A DNA stretch of 64,000 bases from CAYQMF01 sp964418595. Lineage in GTDB: Bacteria; Planctomycetota; UBA1135; UBA2386. The stretch spans positions 48,702 through 112,701 of the forward strand of contig CAYQMF010000005.1 of NCBI GenBank assembly GCA_964418595.1. The letters run 5' to 3'. This document shows positions 18,039 through 27,102 of the stretch, piece by piece (the stretch's first letter is position 1; the number at the start of each line of letters is the position of its first letter). The notes under the pieces were generated by a model that saw only the letters and a list, made by a program, of their open reading frames with translations, made no database searches and was not told the origin of the DNA. The position numbers and the translations under genes are program-made.

Positions 18039-19537
18039 CCTCTCTCCATGTGGCGCGTGGACTGAGCTCGCGCCCGCTCGCCGCTTCCGCCACCGCTCGG
18101 GCCACCGCTCTCGACGGCGCTCCCCGGCCAGCCCACGGTGACCTCCCGCGCGAAGTAGATCGTCCGCCGCGGCAAGATCATCCCCTGCGACTCGGTCTCC
18201 TGGCTCGTCACGATCACACGATGCGTCCCCGGCTCCACCGGGAACTCCACGCGCACGAGGTCGGCCGAGACGACCGCGACGCCGCAGGCGACGGCGGCAC
18301 CGTTGATGTCCACGCGCAGCGGGTGGCGGGCGAGGAAGCGTTGAGCATCGGCCACGGTCGTGAAGGTAGCGTGGATGGGCAACGCGATCCGGATCCTGGG
18401 CACCCGAGCGGTCTTTTCCACGACCCCTGCCCGGCCCTCGAGGTCTTCGACGGCGACGTCCTCGCGTCGAGCCTGCGGAGCCGGTCCGGTCGTCGCCAGA
18501 GCATCTCGCCCGCACGCCACGCGCAAGGCCCGGCACGCGGGATCCAGCCACACGGGTTCGTCCGAGGACCGCACCATGGGTCTCCGCACGGTCAGGGGTC
18601 CTGCCAGCGCGACCCGGCGGGCAGCCATCCCGGACCGTCGGCCGGCCGATCGCGGCGGGCGGGAGCCGGACCGCGGCGGGGAGGCAACGAGCGCGCCCCC
18701 GGCATCCGTACCCAGGGTGAGCCGACGGCCGCCGAGTTCGACGTCTACGCTCCTGGTCGCGACGGGCTGGCTGGGCTCGTCTTCGAAAACGACGCGCACC
18801 GCGTGGATCTCGAGCGGACGCCCCACCGATCGGCCGACCCGAAGGTCTGCACTCGCGACGGTGCGCGTGAGCACGCGGTAGCGCGTCCCCGCCGTTGTTT
18901 CGATCTCGAGGTCGTAACGTTGACCAGCGCGGACGTGGTGAAAGGTGACGGTGCGGATCTCGTGGTCGCGGGCACCCCCTGCCAGTTGCACTTCGGTTGC
19001 GACCTCACCCTGTTCGGTGCGCAGGCGCGCCTTGCCGCGCGGCTCTGGCCCCCCATGCAGCAGCCGCATGACGAGATCCAGATCTCCGAGCTGCAGGGGC
19101 TGGTTCCTCGAGCCGGATCTACCGAGGGCGGTGGCGCCATGCACCGGGGCGGAGCTGGGTTGCGCCGCCAGTCGAGAACCCGACGTGGTCTTCTTGGTGG
19201 GTGGCGGTGCGGAGGCGACCGGATGCGCGCGGCCCTGTACTTGTCGGTGGATCGGCCGGCAAGTAGCCATCCACAGGCCGCCCCTCCGCACGCGCTCCAC
19301 CACCTCGCGGACGACGTCGTCGTCCCTCATGGTGGTCACGGCGCAGCAAGGGTCAGCGGCGGCGAGCAACCTCCGCATCTGCTGACGCAGCTCCGGATCA
19401 CGCCCAAGTGCCACGCGCAGGCGCCTGAGTGCCTCAGCGGATCGGATGACCTCGACCATCTCGCTGGAGCGAAAGTCCTCCGGAAGGCCAATCTCGCAAA
19501 CTTCCTTCGGGATGATCGGACCTACGACGGTGCGCAT
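18035..19537 (-). CDS. Unknown protein, 500 aa, partner of the giant protein
   Basis: I chose the ATG at 19537 (MRTVVGPIIPKEVCEIGLPE). A GTG at 19582 would add 15 residues. The first 100 residues are helical (EALRRLRVALGRDPELRQQM). A Pro/Ser/Thr-rich linker follows, then two or more beta-rich domains with Arg-rich linkers (about 170-300 and 350-470). The last 30 residues are Gly/Ser/Arg-rich and look disordered. There is no signal peptide, membrane segment or catalytic motif. The stop overlaps the start of the 2322-aa gene by four bases, so the two proteins are almost certainly made together. The gene directly upstream is a decayed ECF sigma factor. Function unknown; an adaptor, chaperone or immunity role for the giant protein would fit the gene order. 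Confidence 0.75.
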   Translation of the reverse strand: MRTVVGPIIPKEVCEIGLPEDFRSSEMVEVIRSAEALRRLRVALGRDPELRQQMRRLLAAADPCCAVTTMRDDDVVREVVERVRRGGLWMATCRPIHRQVQGRAHPVASAPPPTKKTTSGSRLAAQPSSAPVHGATALGRSGSRNQPLQLGDLDLVMRLLHGGPEPRGKARLRTEQGEVATEVQLAGGARDHEIRTVTFHHVRAGQRYDLEIETTAGTRYRVLTRTVASADLRVGRSVGRPLEIHAVRVVFEDEPSQPVATRSVDVELGGRRLTLGTDAGGALVASPPRSGSRPPRSAGRRSGMAARRVALAGPLTVRRPMVRSSDEPVWLDPACRALRVACGRDALATTGPAPQARREDVAVEDLEGRAGVVEKTARVPRIRIALPIHATFTTVADAQRFLARHPLRVDINGAAVACGVAVVSADLVRVEFPVEPGTHRVIVTSQETESQGMILPRRTIYFAREVTVGWPGSAVESGGPSGGGSGERARAQSTRHMERG

Positions 19538-19829
19538 GGAAGTCTCATGGGTGGCGGCATCCGGAGCGTGACGCCGGATCACTGAGATCTCCGATCAGGG
19601 CATTCGCGCGGGCCGCACCGGACCACGACCGGGCCGAATCCATCGACGGGCAGCGGCGGCAACCCCTCGGGTTGCAGGCGTCGCGGCCCGACTCCAGGAG
19701 AGCCGCCCGCGGCGGGCAGCGAAGCAGCGAAGCTGCGCTGGGATGGCCTGTCAGCCACCGCGCGCGCGTGAATGGCTGCCGCCGCGGAGCGACCGTCGTG
19801 TCGCGCGGCCGGAAGTTGCCGTGGCCTGG
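19538..19829. other. Intergenic region with no recognised gene
   Basis: Reading frames here on both strands have mixed codon use and match no protein I know. It should hold the promoter of the two-gene operon on the minus strand, but no convincing -35/-10 pair was found. Confidence 0.4.
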
Positions 19830-20205
19830 GCCAGGGATCTCGGTACACCGGCGGGCGCTGATCCGGTACCCCGGCTTCCTGCGACGGGCGACAACGCAGC
19901 GATGCAGCACCGCGACCCTTTCGCTCACGAGTACGCGGCCGCTGAGTTGCTCGAGTGCGGTGGATCCGATGAGCGGGCTCGGCACCTCGTTACGCTGCAC
20001 ACCTGCGACCCCGGGTTCGCCGCGGCCGACCCACGGCTCGTGGCACGGCACGAGCACGCCTGGTGCGTTCGTTCGACGAGGCTCCGTCGCATTGCCAAGG
20101 CAAGCCGCGCCGAACAAACGCGCGCGCCCTTCCCGACGCGTGCTCTTGCGCCGGGTCCTGAATCAGCCGCAGGTATGTCGCGTGCACGAGCGACGTCGGC
20201 CGCAT
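19830..20205 (-). pseudogene. Decayed ECF sigma factor gene (remnant)
   Basis: From 20205 on the minus strand, the frame reads MRPTSLVHATYLRLIQD, which closely matches the ECF sigma motif 'RPTALVHEAYLRL'. The next conserved piece, RARLFGAA, is in the +1 frame (near 20125-20105), and LAMRRSLVERT follows in a third frame (20097-20065). In intact proteins these are continuous as RAHFFxAAAxAMRRxLVExAR. Further on, TALEQLSGR and SERVAVLHRC resemble the start of the sigma-4 region, and then the match fades. At least two frameshifts and a missing N-terminus (sigma region 2.1 upstream of the RPT motif) show it cannot make a working protein. It sits between the unknown operon and a large exported protein. 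Confidence 0.55.
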
Positions 20206-20221
20206 CGGTGCATTCGGCGCA

Positions 20222-22510
20222 TCAGTTGCGCACGAGCGCCTGCAGGCCGCGCGTCATGAGCGCGCCCGCTTGGTTGGCGCCGGGCGACAGGTAGAGGTAC
20301 TGGAAGTACAGGTCGCCCGTGAGCAGCGGATCGTCGGGCAGCGGAACGTACACCGACGCGTAGCCCTGCCCGCTCACCGGCGTCGGCACCGACAACAGGA
20401 GCGTGTTGGGGTCGAGGAGGAAGTCGCAGCCCGTGAGACCCAGCACGGTGAGCGGGATCGTCGCCGGCGAGAGCCCCGCATACAGCACGGCGAGCTGGCC
20501 GGGCACTGCGCTCGACACGCTCACGCGGTAGAGCTGGTTGCCGGCCCACGGGCGGTTGCCGTCGATGATCGCGGCGCCGCAACCGTTGCCGTAGCGCAGC
20601 TCGCCGGCCGCCGGCGGATAGTCGAACACGCGCCCGTACAGCATGTGCGCGCGCGCCCCGGTGTTCTCGTTGCTGCCGTACGCGCACACGTAGTGCTCCG
20701 CCGGGTACGCGTAGGCCACGCTCGGCACGAGGCCGTCGGCCGCGGTGTCGGCGAACAGGACGGTGTTCTCGGCGGCCACGCCATTGGTGGTGAGCCGCGC
20801 GATGCGCGCCGTGGAGCGCGGCTGGAGGCCGATGACCTGCGTCGACGAATAGGCGAGCGCGAAGAAGCCGCCGATGAACTCGTCCATCGCCATCACGCCG
20901 TTGCGGACCAGCGACAGCGGCGGGGTCGCGGCGCGGATCAGCCTGGACGGCAGCACGGTCGGGGTCGCGTTCACGAGCGCCCAGTGCACCGGCACCACGC
21001 GCAGCTCGGTGAGCGCCGTGCTGGTGAGGTCGGCGCTCAGCCCGTAGCTCAGCATGTAGCTGCCCTGCGCGCCGGCGATGGCGGGGGTCAGCGCATGACG
21101 GGTGCCGCCGCTCACGAGCGTCGCCGTGCCGAGCTTGGCGCCCGTCGGCGAGATGCGCATGCCCATGATGTCCCAGTCGTCGTTGAGGATGCGGTACGTG
21201 TACTCCTGCCACACGACGAGCCAGCCCTGGCCGGGGTCGGCGGTCGAGACCGGTTCGATCGAGGGGTTCTCGCGGTCGTACGTCGTGCCCGCCGCCGCGG
21301 TGCCGACCTCGACGTTGGCACCGATGATGCGCGCGGCAGCGTTCACCACCGCGATGAAGACGGCGGTGTTGGGATCGGTGGTGCTGCTCGTGCCCTCGTC
21401 CTGCCAGGTGAGGACACCGAAGACATCGGGGGTCAGCCACGTGCCGGCGAGGTCGGGCTTGCGCTCGAAGTGCCCAAGCGGCTGCGGCTTGGTCACGCCG
21501 AGCCCGGAGTTGAGCGTCGTGTTGCGCTGATCGTGGAAGTAGATGCGGATCGCCGAGTTCGCCGCCGTCTCGCGCTCGAAGCCGACCATCCAGCGATCCG
21601 CGCCATCGACGAAGGCGACGGTCACGTTGCGGTCGCTGTAGGTCGTGCTGAGGTCCTGGAAGACCAGCGTGCGGTTGGTCAGGAGGTCCGCGTCGCTGAG
21701 GAACGCGGTCACGTCGTGGTCGCTCGCCGAGAAGATGCGGGTGCACGCGGTGAGCGTGTTGCGCTCGACGGGGTTGACGAAGGCGTGGTCGTTGCCGATG
21801 GCAGTGGAGCCGATCTGGTTGATGGTGAGGTTGCCGGTCTGTTGGCTGAACACCACCGGCGCGAGGAGCGGGTCGACCAGCACCGGGAACGCAGCCTGCG
21901 ACAGCCACGCGCCGTCGACGCGCAGCTCGATGCGCGCACCGTCCCACGCCGTGGTGACCGCGACCTTGTCGCCGTCTGCGTCGAAGGCCCACGCCTGTCC
22001 GTACTCGACGATCGGGTGACCCGCGTCGTCGCGGAACACGAGGCGCTGGTGCGCTGCGCTCACCGGCGCGCAGTGCAGCGGCGTGCTCACCGTCCCCACG
22101 ATGCGCAGGTCGCCTGGCTGCAACGGGCGCTTCTCGATGAGGAACGACTGTTCGACGCCTTCCGGCCGCACGTCGTACCGCTCGCTCCACGCGCCGTACC
22201 GGTATTCCATCCGCCAGTCGGTCCGCACTTCGCGGGGCGAAACGACCAGGGCTTCCGCCCCGAGCGTCACCGCCTCCGTCCGCCACACGAGCGGCAGGTT
22301 GTGCGGATAGCCGTCGCCGAGGCACGGGTAGAACGCGACCCCGTCGTGGAACGAGACCTTGTAGCCGTCGCCCGCGGCCCACACGCCGTAGTCGGGCGCG
22401 TGCGCCTCCGTGCCGCCGTGGATGGGCGTGCGCCAGGTCGGTGCCTGGGTGGCCGCGGTTGCAGCCAGGAGGGTGAGGGGGAGGAGAGCGTGGAGCGGAG
22501 AGAGGTGCAT
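20222..22510 (-). CDS. Large exported protein of unknown function, 762 aa
   Basis: The ATG at 22510 starts a signal peptide (MHLSPLHALLPLTLLAATAATQ), so the protein is secreted. The whole chain is beta-rich with Asn, Thr and Gly. The middle (about 230-600) has a propeller-like periodicity with strands such as TRIFSASDHDVTAFLSD and repeated DGA/NGV turns. The final 130 residues begin with RYGNGCG and end LMTRGLQALVRN, a C-terminal beta domain seen on other exported proteins of this lineage and possibly a sorting or attachment module. No catalytic motif stands out. The next gene in the same direction (PcRGLX-like) lies 82 bases upstream, so they may share a transcript. The stop is 16 bases from the decayed sigma gene. 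Function unknown; a cell-surface or extracellular binding role is plausible. Confidence 0.8.
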   Translation of the reverse strand: MHLSPLHALLPLTLLAATAATQAPTWRTPIHGGTEAHAPDYGVWAAGDGYKVSFHDGVAFYPCLGDGYPHNLPLVWRTEAVTLGAEALVVSPREVRTDWRMEYRYGAWSERYDVRPEGVEQSFLIEKRPLQPGDLRIVGTVSTPLHCAPVSAAHQRLVFRDDAGHPIVEYGQAWAFDADGDKVAVTTAWDGARIELRVDGAWLSQAAFPVLVDPLLAPVVFSQQTGNLTINQIGSTAIGNDHAFVNPVERNTLTACTRIFSASDHDVTAFLSDADLLTNRTLVFQDLSTTYSDRNVTVAFVDGADRWMVGFERETAANSAIRIYFHDQRNTTLNSGLGVTKPQPLGHFERKPDLAGTWLTPDVFGVLTWQDEGTSSTTDPNTAVFIAVVNAAARIIGANVEVGTAAAGTTYDRENPSIEPVSTADPGQGWLVVWQEYTYRILNDDWDIMGMRISPTGAKLGTATLVSGGTRHALTPAIAGAQGSYMLSYGLSADLTSTALTELRVVPVHWALVNATPTVLPSRLIRAATPPLSLVRNGVMAMDEFIGGFFALAYSSTQVIGLQPRSTARIARLTTNGVAAENTVLFADTAADGLVPSVAYAYPAEHYVCAYGSNENTGARAHMLYGRVFDYPPAAGELRYGNGCGAAIIDGNRPWAGNQLYRVSVSSAVPGQLAVLYAGLSPATIPLTVLGLTGCDFLLDPNTLLLSVPTPVSGQGYASVYVPLPDDPLLTGDLYFQYLYLSPGANQAGALMTRGLQALVRN

Positions 22511-22592
22511 GCGGATGCGATGGTCGGCGACGTGAGTGGGAGAGAGATCCGCAGCGCGCCGCCGGTGTTGCACGCCGTCGCCGACTACGGCC

Positions 22593-24704
22593 TCACCGCA
22601 AGCAGTCCCACTCGCTGAAGCGCGTGAACCAGCCCGCCCGCGCATCCGCGTTGCGCGCGCGCACGCGCGCCAGGATCTCCTTCGCCCGTGCCGCGACCTC
22701 CACGTCGCCGTCGGCCTCCGCGTAGCTCCGTGCCAGCTCGACCGCCGGCAACCCCCACTCCGTGAACGCCGTGCCGTACGACCACACCACGTCGGCCTTG
22801 TCGCCGCGCGCGAGCACCTCCGCCGGCAGGGGCGTACCGTCGCCGGGCCAGCGGATGGCGGTGGCGATCACGCACTCGGTGTCCGTGAGCTTGAAGCCGT
22901 GCCGCACGACGTTCGTGCTGAGCGCGCGCGCGAGCTGCCGCGCCGCGGCGTTGCCGCTGAGCCGGTCAACCGCGCCGTAGCCGGTGGCGGCGATCGCCTC
23001 CTGCCACGGGTTCCAGTATGCCTGCTTGCCGTCGAGCATGCGCGGGTCGGGGTCGCACACGAGGAGCGGGCGCACGCTCGCCGCGTCGGCGGCCGCGAAC
23101 GCGTAGCTCGGCAGGTGGATCTTCTCGACGCGGTCGTGGATGCGCTGCAGCAGGGCGGCGTCGCCGGTGCAGAGATACAGCCAGCAGCCCGCGAGCAACG
23201 TGCGGCCGGCCCCGCGCGCCGCGCCGGTGCCCGACGTCGTGAGCCGCTTGTCGAGGGTCTCGCCGGCGAGGAAGAGCTGCACCTCGTTCTCCAGCTCGCG
23301 GCGCAACCACGGCGCTCCGGTCAGCAGGTAGTAGCCGGCCGCGTAGTTGGTGCTCCAGTGCTCGCGGTCCTTGCCGCCCCAGCCGTTGCGCTCGAAGCGC
23401 GGCTCCGGGCACGGCTTGCCGAGGCGATCGCTCGACACCTGGCAGTGCCAGTGCGTGCGCCCCGACCACACGACCCAGTCGGGATGATCCGCGGCGCGCA
23501 GCGGCGCGCCGTCGGCGGCGAACACATGCACCGGTCGACACGCTTCCTGCAGCACCGACGCCTCGACCTCGAACAGGAACGACGCCAGCCCGCTGCCGGC
23601 GACCGCGCCCAGCTTGGCGACGCCGAAGTCGGCCTGGTCGCCGGTCTGCGCCGGCGTGCGCGCGAGCCCATGCGGTCCGCACCAGAACGGATCCGCCGGC
23701 CCGGCCGCCTCGGCGCGCACGAACGTGGCGTGCCGCTGGGCCAACGCCGCGCGCAGGCCGCCTTCGCTCTGCAGCGCGGGCGGCGCGTCCGGCACGACGC
23801 CGAAGGCCCCCCACGTGCCCGTCGTCTGCCAGCGCGCGGTCGCAGCGAGGAGCGGGCAGACGACGGTGGCGCGCAGGGTCGCGTCGCGCGCGTCGGTGCC
23901 GCCGCGCAGTTGTGGCACGAGCACGCCGGTGCGGCGGATGCCCTGGCCATCGCCGAGGCGGCAGGCGCGCAGGAGCGTCGTCTCGCTGCCGTCGCCTTCC
24001 GCGGTGACGAGCGCGCGCGTGCCGAAGCGCCCGCCGTGCCGCAGCACGAGGGCGACGCCCTGGGTGCGGACGGTGAGGCGATCGATCGGGCAGTCCATCG
24101 CCTCGCTGCGCGGGTCGCTGAAGAACACGCCCACCGACGCGTCGAGGTGTTCCTGTGCGCGCCACGCGGTGAGGATCGCCTCCGCGACGAGGCCGCTCGC
24201 GCCGAGGCGCGCCCGCCACAGTTCGACGCGGCGGGCCGCGTTGGTCTCGAGGACCTCCGCTGGCGCGAGCGTGGCCTCCGCCTGCTGGTTGGCGTGCTGC
24301 CAGACGAAGGTGATGCGCAGGCCCTGCGGCGGCGCGGGTGGCGGGCCATCGTCGAGAGTCGGGCCGCCGCCGGCGACCAACGGGATGCGGGCCTCATCCA
24401 GCGCGGCGAGCGCGGGCCGGAACAGGCAGAGCGCATGGCGGAGGCTGCCGTCGGGCCAGCGCGCACCGAGCGGTTGCCAGACGGTGGCGAGGCCTTCGGC
24501 GTGCAGATCGGGGAGAGCGGGCGCGAGCACCTCGCCGCGCGCGAACGGCACGACCGCGGCCGTCCACTCGGTGCGCGCGTGCGGGGCGAGGTTCTGGACG
24601 ACGACGGTGGGGGGAGACGGGTTCGGGCTGCCGGTGCCGGGCTGGGCCGCCGCGGCGGCGAGAAGGCAGAGCGCGATCAGCGGGATCCGGAGGCGCGACC
24701 ACAT
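22593..24704 (-). CDS. Exported PcRGLX/YetA-like protein, 703 aa
   Basis: The ATG at 24704 begins a signal peptide (MWSRLRIPLIALCLLAAAAA). Residues about 35-140 (VVVQNLAPHARTEWTAAVVP, then WQPLGARWPDGSLRHALCLF) resemble the N-terminal barrel domain of the PcRGLX/YetA-like family, whose characterised members are exo-acting rhamnogalacturonan lyases. The 'RWPDGS.RH' phrase is characteristic. The C-terminal half (about 420-700) has many Trp, Tyr and His residues and helical repeats (NYAAGYYLLTGAPWLRRELE), suggesting an alpha/alpha toroid as in polysaccharide lyases. Substrate and activity cannot be read from the sequence, and I did not locate the catalytic residues with confidence. It is divergent from the gene at 24769, with 64 bases between the starts. 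Confidence 0.7.
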   Translation of the reverse strand: MWSRLRIPLIALCLLAAAAAQPGTGSPNPSPPTVVVQNLAPHARTEWTAAVVPFARGEVLAPALPDLHAEGLATVWQPLGARWPDGSLRHALCLFRPALAALDEARIPLVAGGGPTLDDGPPPAPPQGLRITFVWQHANQQAEATLAPAEVLETNAARRVELWRARLGASGLVAEAILTAWRAQEHLDASVGVFFSDPRSEAMDCPIDRLTVRTQGVALVLRHGGRFGTRALVTAEGDGSETTLLRACRLGDGQGIRRTGVLVPQLRGGTDARDATLRATVVCPLLAATARWQTTGTWGAFGVVPDAPPALQSEGGLRAALAQRHATFVRAEAAGPADPFWCGPHGLARTPAQTGDQADFGVAKLGAVAGSGLASFLFEVEASVLQEACRPVHVFAADGAPLRAADHPDWVVWSGRTHWHCQVSSDRLGKPCPEPRFERNGWGGKDREHWSTNYAAGYYLLTGAPWLRRELENEVQLFLAGETLDKRLTTSGTGAARGAGRTLLAGCWLYLCTGDAALLQRIHDRVEKIHLPSYAFAAADAASVRPLLVCDPDPRMLDGKQAYWNPWQEAIAATGYGAVDRLSGNAAARQLARALSTNVVRHGFKLTDTECVIATAIRWPGDGTPLPAEVLARGDKADVVWSYGTAFTEWGLPAVELARSYAEADGDVEVAARAKEILARVRARNADARAGWFTRFSEWDCLR

Positions 24705-24716
24705 GCGCGCACAGGT

Positions 24717-24722
24717 TAGGCT
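24717..24722 (+). promoter_or_regulatory. Possible -10 box for the 758-aa exported protein
   Basis: TAGGCT lies in the 64-base divergent gap and would give a leader of about 40 bases. No good -35 is visible 16-18 bases upstream, so this is weak. Confidence 0.25.
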
Positions 24723-24768
24723 CTCGGTGTCTCGCTCGCTCTCGACCTCTTTCCCAGCGGACGCTGTC

Positions 24769-27045
24769 ATGCTTCGTCTCGGACGCGCACTCGTCGTCGC
24801 CTTCTCGTCGTTGGCTCTCCCGCTGGCCGCGCAGGCGGATCCCGCCGCGGCCTTCCTCGCCGAGGCCGCAAAGAAGCTCGACGACTACGCCAAGGACTGC
24901 CTCGAAGCCGGTTACCCACATCGCGCCGAGGAGGTGTGGCGCGAACTCCTGCTCCTCTACGACCAAGACCACGCCGGCGCGCGCAAGGCCCTCGGCTACA
25001 CGCAGGTGGGGACCTCGTGGGCGCCCGATCCCGCGTTCGTGTACCCCGACGCCGGCACGCCGAGCCTCGCCAAGGCCAAGGCGCTGCGCACGCGCTGGGA
25101 TCGTCTGGCCCAGGAACTGGGCCACGGGCACCTGAAGGTGGCCGAGGCGTACGCGGCCGCGGGCCAGACCGAGAAGGCGACCGAGCACTACGACCGCGTC
25201 CTGCGCTTCCAGCCCGGCGAGCCCAAGGCCGCGGCCGCGCGCGGCGTCGCCAACGTCGACGGCTTCTTCGGCACCAACCTGGAGGTCGACCTGCTGCAGC
25301 GCGCGCGCCTCGTCAAGCGCGCGGTGACGGAGGTGCTCGCGATGAAGATCAAGGTCGAGCCCGAGAAGGCGCCGCATCCGATCCTCGAGCGCGCGGGGAT
25401 CACCGCGATCGCGTTCAAGGGCCCGCACGTGACCTGCTACGGCAACCTGGAGGCCGACGTGCTGCAGGAGGCGGTGTGCATGGCGGAGCGCGCCCTGCAG
25501 TTGTGCAAGCTCGTGTTCGACGGCTTCGTCACCTACCCCGGGGGGCGCGTGATCGGGCACCTGGGCTTCGTGCGCGACGAAGGCGACTACGTGAAGGTGA
25601 TCGAGGCAAACCGCGACATGCTCGGCTCCGGCTTCGAGTTCACCATGAAGCACAAGCCGGCGATCATCATCCGCCGCGACCCGGATGCGCTGTCGCTGAT
25701 GATCGGCAGGTCACCGCCGACCGTGTACGACATGTCGGCGCGCTGGCTGGCGCAGACCTACAGCGGGTTTGCCACCGATGCCCTGAACGAAGGGATCGGC
25801 CACACGATCGTCGGCCTGCTCACCGGTCGCAACCTCGCGTTCTCGATCGGCGAAGAGAAGAAGGAGGGCACGCGCGCGAGCCGCACCCGCGAGCTCAAGC
25901 TGCAGATTCCCGACATCGCGGTGTGGCAGGAGCTGGCGGTCGACACGGCGTGGGAGAACACCAGCGTGCCGGCGGCGCAGTTGCCCTTCCTGCAGGCGGC
26001 GTCGTTCCCCACGGAGGGGCGGATCAAGGCGTGGTCGTTCTGCCACTACCTGCTGCTGCGCGACCCGGAACTCATGCGCAAGCTCGATCGCATGCCGGGC
26101 AAGGATGCGCGCAGCCCGTACGAGCTGCGCGACAAGTTCACCGCCGTCGCCAACGTGCACGTCGATGCGCTCGATCACGAATGGCGCGACTTCTGGACCA
26201 AGGACACGCCGCTCCTGCGCGAGGTCCGCGGCGGCGAGACGACCCCGCTCGAGGCCATCAGCCAGGAGGCGCCGCAGTGGCTCGACGCCTTCAACGGCGT
26301 GCGTCGCGGGTTCAAGCAGATCGTCGCCGACCTGAAGCTCGCCGACGTGACGTGGAGCGAGGCGTACTCCGACGACTGCAAGCTCCACCTCGACTACCTG
26401 GACCAGAACAAGAGCGAGCGCGGCCCGGGCCGCGAGGACACCGAGGTGCTCGGCAAGGAGGGCGCGTCGGCGCGCGGCAAGGCGTTCGCCGAGGGGGCGA
26501 TCGTCCACTACGGCGCCGGCAAGCCCGAGAAGATCGCCGAGACGTGGGTGCACCTGCCGGGGTACCGGCACGTGCTGCTCGACCCGCGCCTCGGCGTCGT
26601 TGGCTGCTTCGCCAACCGCAGCGGCGTGGTGATCGACGTGCGCCGCGGCGTGGGCGCCACGCAGGCCACGTCCGCGTATCCGTTCGGCAACCAGAAGGAA
26701 GTGCCGCCGGATGTCGACGTCGCCGCGCTCGGGCCGCGGGTGGCGGAGCTGTTCAGCAAGCACGGCAAGAAGGCCGGCAAGAAGATCGGCTATCCGCTGA
26801 CGGTGCACTTCTACGGGCCGGGCACGATCCCGGCGACGGAAGGGCACTACGTGTGCAGCCTGCGCCAGGGCAAGGACACCGTGGAGGGCATCGTCGACAT
26901 CGCGCTCACCGGGCCGGCGCGCACGTCGGGACCCGGCCTTGTCGTCTTCTATCCGTTGGCGCCGCTGAAGCGCGGCAGCGAGCACACGGTGGAGTGGACG
27001 ATCGGCGGCCAGAAGGAGATCGGGTACAAGTTCATCACCAAGTGA
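24769..27045 (+). CDS. Exported protein with degenerate CAP-like domain, 758 aa
   Basis: The ATG at 24769 opens a signal peptide (MLRLGRALVVAFSSLALPLAAQA). Residues about 30-160 contain TPR-like helices (KVAEAYAAAGQTEKATEHYD). A long central region (about 180-520) includes AINEGIGH-like and HEWRDFW stretches, but I cannot assign it; a gluzincin-like peptidase fold is conceivable, yet the HEXXH motif is absent. Residues about 530-625 resemble a CAP (SCP/PR-1) domain: CKLHLDYLDQN, then W-to-HVLLDPRLGVVGCF, with the usual order but several missing consensus residues. A beta-rich C-terminus follows. It is probably transcribed alone from the divergent region and is followed 57 bases later by another exported-type gene. 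Function unknown. Confidence 0.8.
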   Translation: MLRLGRALVVAFSSLALPLAAQADPAAAFLAEAAKKLDDYAKDCLEAGYPHRAEEVWRELLLLYDQDHAGARKALGYTQVGTSWAPDPAFVYPDAGTPSLAKAKALRTRWDRLAQELGHGHLKVAEAYAAAGQTEKATEHYDRVLRFQPGEPKAAAARGVANVDGFFGTNLEVDLLQRARLVKRAVTEVLAMKIKVEPEKAPHPILERAGITAIAFKGPHVTCYGNLEADVLQEAVCMAERALQLCKLVFDGFVTYPGGRVIGHLGFVRDEGDYVKVIEANRDMLGSGFEFTMKHKPAIIIRRDPDALSLMIGRSPPTVYDMSARWLAQTYSGFATDALNEGIGHTIVGLLTGRNLAFSIGEEKKEGTRASRTRELKLQIPDIAVWQELAVDTAWENTSVPAAQLPFLQAASFPTEGRIKAWSFCHYLLLRDPELMRKLDRMPGKDARSPYELRDKFTAVANVHVDALDHEWRDFWTKDTPLLREVRGGETTPLEAISQEAPQWLDAFNGVRRGFKQIVADLKLADVTWSEAYSDDCKLHLDYLDQNKSERGPGREDTEVLGKEGASARGKAFAEGAIVHYGAGKPEKIAETWVHLPGYRHVLLDPRLGVVGCFANRSGVVIDVRRGVGATQATSAYPFGNQKEVPPDVDVAALGPRVAELFSKHGKKAGKKIGYPLTVHFYGPGTIPATEGHYVCSLRQGKDTVEGIVDIALTGPARTSGPGLVVFYPLAPLKRGSEHTVEWTIGGQKEIGYKFITK

Positions 27046-27076
27046 CTGCGGGGTGACCGACCGCGCCGCGGATCGC

Positions 27077-27085
27077 TGGTAGACT
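27077..27085 (+). promoter_or_regulatory. Possible extended -10 promoter (TGGTAGACT)
   Basis: TGG TAGACT fits an extended -10 (TGn plus TAxxxT) and lies 17 bases before the GTG start at 27103, giving a very short leader. No clear -35 is seen. Similar TAGACT boxes precede other genes here. Confidence 0.4.
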
Positions 27086-27102
27086 CGGCGCCTTCGCGCG
27101 CC

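Noticed and set aside
19545..20117. Intact 190-residue minus-strand open frame over the sigma remnant
   Set aside because: Only pieces of it match ECF sigma motifs, with the neighbouring pieces in other frames, so it is part of a broken gene rather than a new protein.
20270..22618. Plus-strand frame of about 780 codons opposite the 762-aa exported protein
   Set aside because: Composition is typical of antisense frames in GC-rich DNA. The minus strand has a signal peptide and a beta-rich chain.
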